A DNA stretch of 64,000 nt, taken from Pholis gunnellus (Eukaryota > Chordata > Actinopteri > Perciformes > Pholidae). The DNA is taken from NCBI GenBank assembly GCA_910591455.2, contig OU342821.1, positions 18,923,787 to 18,987,786 of the forward strand. The letters run 5' to 3'. Positions within the stretch are counted from its first letter, which is position 1; each line of letters opens with the position of its first letter. Made by a program: the position numbers and the translations under genes. This document shows, piece by piece, positions 62,991 through 64,000 of this stretch. Under the pieces are notes generated by a model that had not been told where the DNA came from, made no database searches, and saw only the letters and a list, made by a program, of their open reading frames with translations.

Positions 62991-64000
62991 CCAAATGTTC
63001 CTTTTAAATGTTAACTAACCACATACTTCCTTTACATCCAGCTCCCATATTCCCAGAGCCCTTAAATACTATAAGAAAGAGCCTTTTGTGGTGGACCTGG
63101 CTGCTGTGAACACACCTACACACCCCCCCCCCCCCGTCCCCACATCATGGTCTGCCCCCAGCTGTGGAAGGGTTCAACAGCTCAGCTCCTAAAAAAGAGT
63201 TTATGTCGGGGCATTTTTTGGCATCACTTTAAAGGGCCTGAATAGCAGCTGGATTGTAACACTTTGGGAGAAACCTTTTCAATTTATATATATATATCGC
63301 ATTATTCTTCATTCACGAGTTGCAGCTATGTTGTTTCTGACATTTTCTCCGTTCATTTAAATTTCACGGAACTTATCCGTGAAATTTGGGTTCTTGCTTT
63401 CATCTCGTTTTCTTCGCCCGATGACAGCGTGAGAAAAAGACGGGCAGAGTCAGGTGTTTAGACAGTGTGCCGTCGGTGTTATTGGGTTCTTTATCTTCCC
63501 AGCTGAAGGAATTGAAAAGCATAGAATTCAATGATTAAGAGTCCTGCTGTGTGCTTGGTATGCTGTTTATTAGTGCAGGGATCCCAGTGAAGCTTCTGTG
63601 GGAATTTCTGTGTATTATTTCAAGCTCATTCCTGAGTTTTTGTGGCAAAATTACTGCTTGTTTTTCCACTGTTCAAAAACCCGATGCCAGTGTTGATTAT
63701 ACCTTATTTGATTATGTTATAGCTCCTTATCAGAGTATCACTTTGCACTTTTTCCTGACAGACCTCGAGGCCTTTTTTGGGCCCACACCTGTAGGGCAGG
63801 TCAGGTGTGGAGGTTTGATAGCATTTAAAAAATCTGAAACTATCAAATTTCTTATCCATGTTTGGTGGGGAACTAAAACTTCTCTTAGTTAAGTTTGTCG
63901 TTGCTCATTTATTCTTTTGCTGTGAGTGAAAACAGTGTTTGCGCTTCACTAAAAACAACGCAATGGAAATCATATTAATTCTACAGTATCATTCAGCAAA

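Larger units (their letters stand above)
52636..64000. other. Gene-poor right end
   Basis: No coding exon with splice sites and family similarity was found on either strand in 11 kb. Contents: a G-run cluster (56631-56658), TG and CA microsatellites (60214-60256, 60663-60708, 61686-61744), a TA run (61836-61875), a GAA stretch (62262-62282), MITE-like copy D (62430-62990) and a poly-C run (63123-63136). By human synteny this could be upstream or intronic sequence of lhfpl2; that is inference. Confidence 0.6.

Overview
This window is vertebrate nuclear DNA, almost certainly from a teleost fish. The genes are split by canonical GT-AG introns, the proteins match fish and mammal orthologues along their full length, and the gaps are rich in CA/TG microsatellites and short dispersed repeats typical of spiny-rayed fish. 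The species cannot be named from the sequence.

Layout. On the minus strand, from left to right: coding exon 1 of jmy (3259-4116; its later exons lie off the left edge) and two tandem bhmt genes (copy 1 at 7087-10261, copy 2 at 11051-14471), each with eight coding exons. On the plus strand: dmgdh (19014-32827, 16 coding exons) and arsb (34136-45428, 8 coding exons). I mapped all splice junctions by eye; every reading frame closes (predicted lengths 402, 399, 870 and 524 aa). The right-hand 18.5 kb (45.4-64 kb) has no gene I can support beyond the arsb 3' UTR. It holds repeats and one unexplained exon-like open segment at 52.4 kb. In human the next gene beyond ARSB is LHFPL2, so part of this may be its upstream region.

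Function. BHMT transfers a methyl group from betaine to homocysteine, giving methionine and dimethylglycine. DMGDH then oxidises dimethylglycine to sarcosine in mitochondria. Two consecutive steps of choline/betaine catabolism therefore sit head to head, about 4.5 kb apart. ARSB (a lysosomal sulfatase) and JMY (an actin nucleator and p53 cofactor) are unrelated neighbours kept together with them since before the fish-tetrapod split.

Main points of interest: (1) the two bhmt copies are mosaics, nearly identical at both ends but diverged in the middle, and copy 1 has lost a Tyr next to the catalytic Glu; (2) dmgdh exon 13 lies between a TG tract and an 80-unit CA tract that starts inside its splice donor; (3) jmy intron 1 carries a 51-bp (17-codon) minisatellite of about 36 units with a higher-order pattern; (4) an unidentified terminal-exon-like segment lies between bhmt and dmgdh; (5) several perfect matches to the CTCF core motif, some inside repeats; (6) a CLEAR-type TCACGTGA site in the arsb promoter. 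I found no CRISPR array, operon, phage or other prokaryotic feature.
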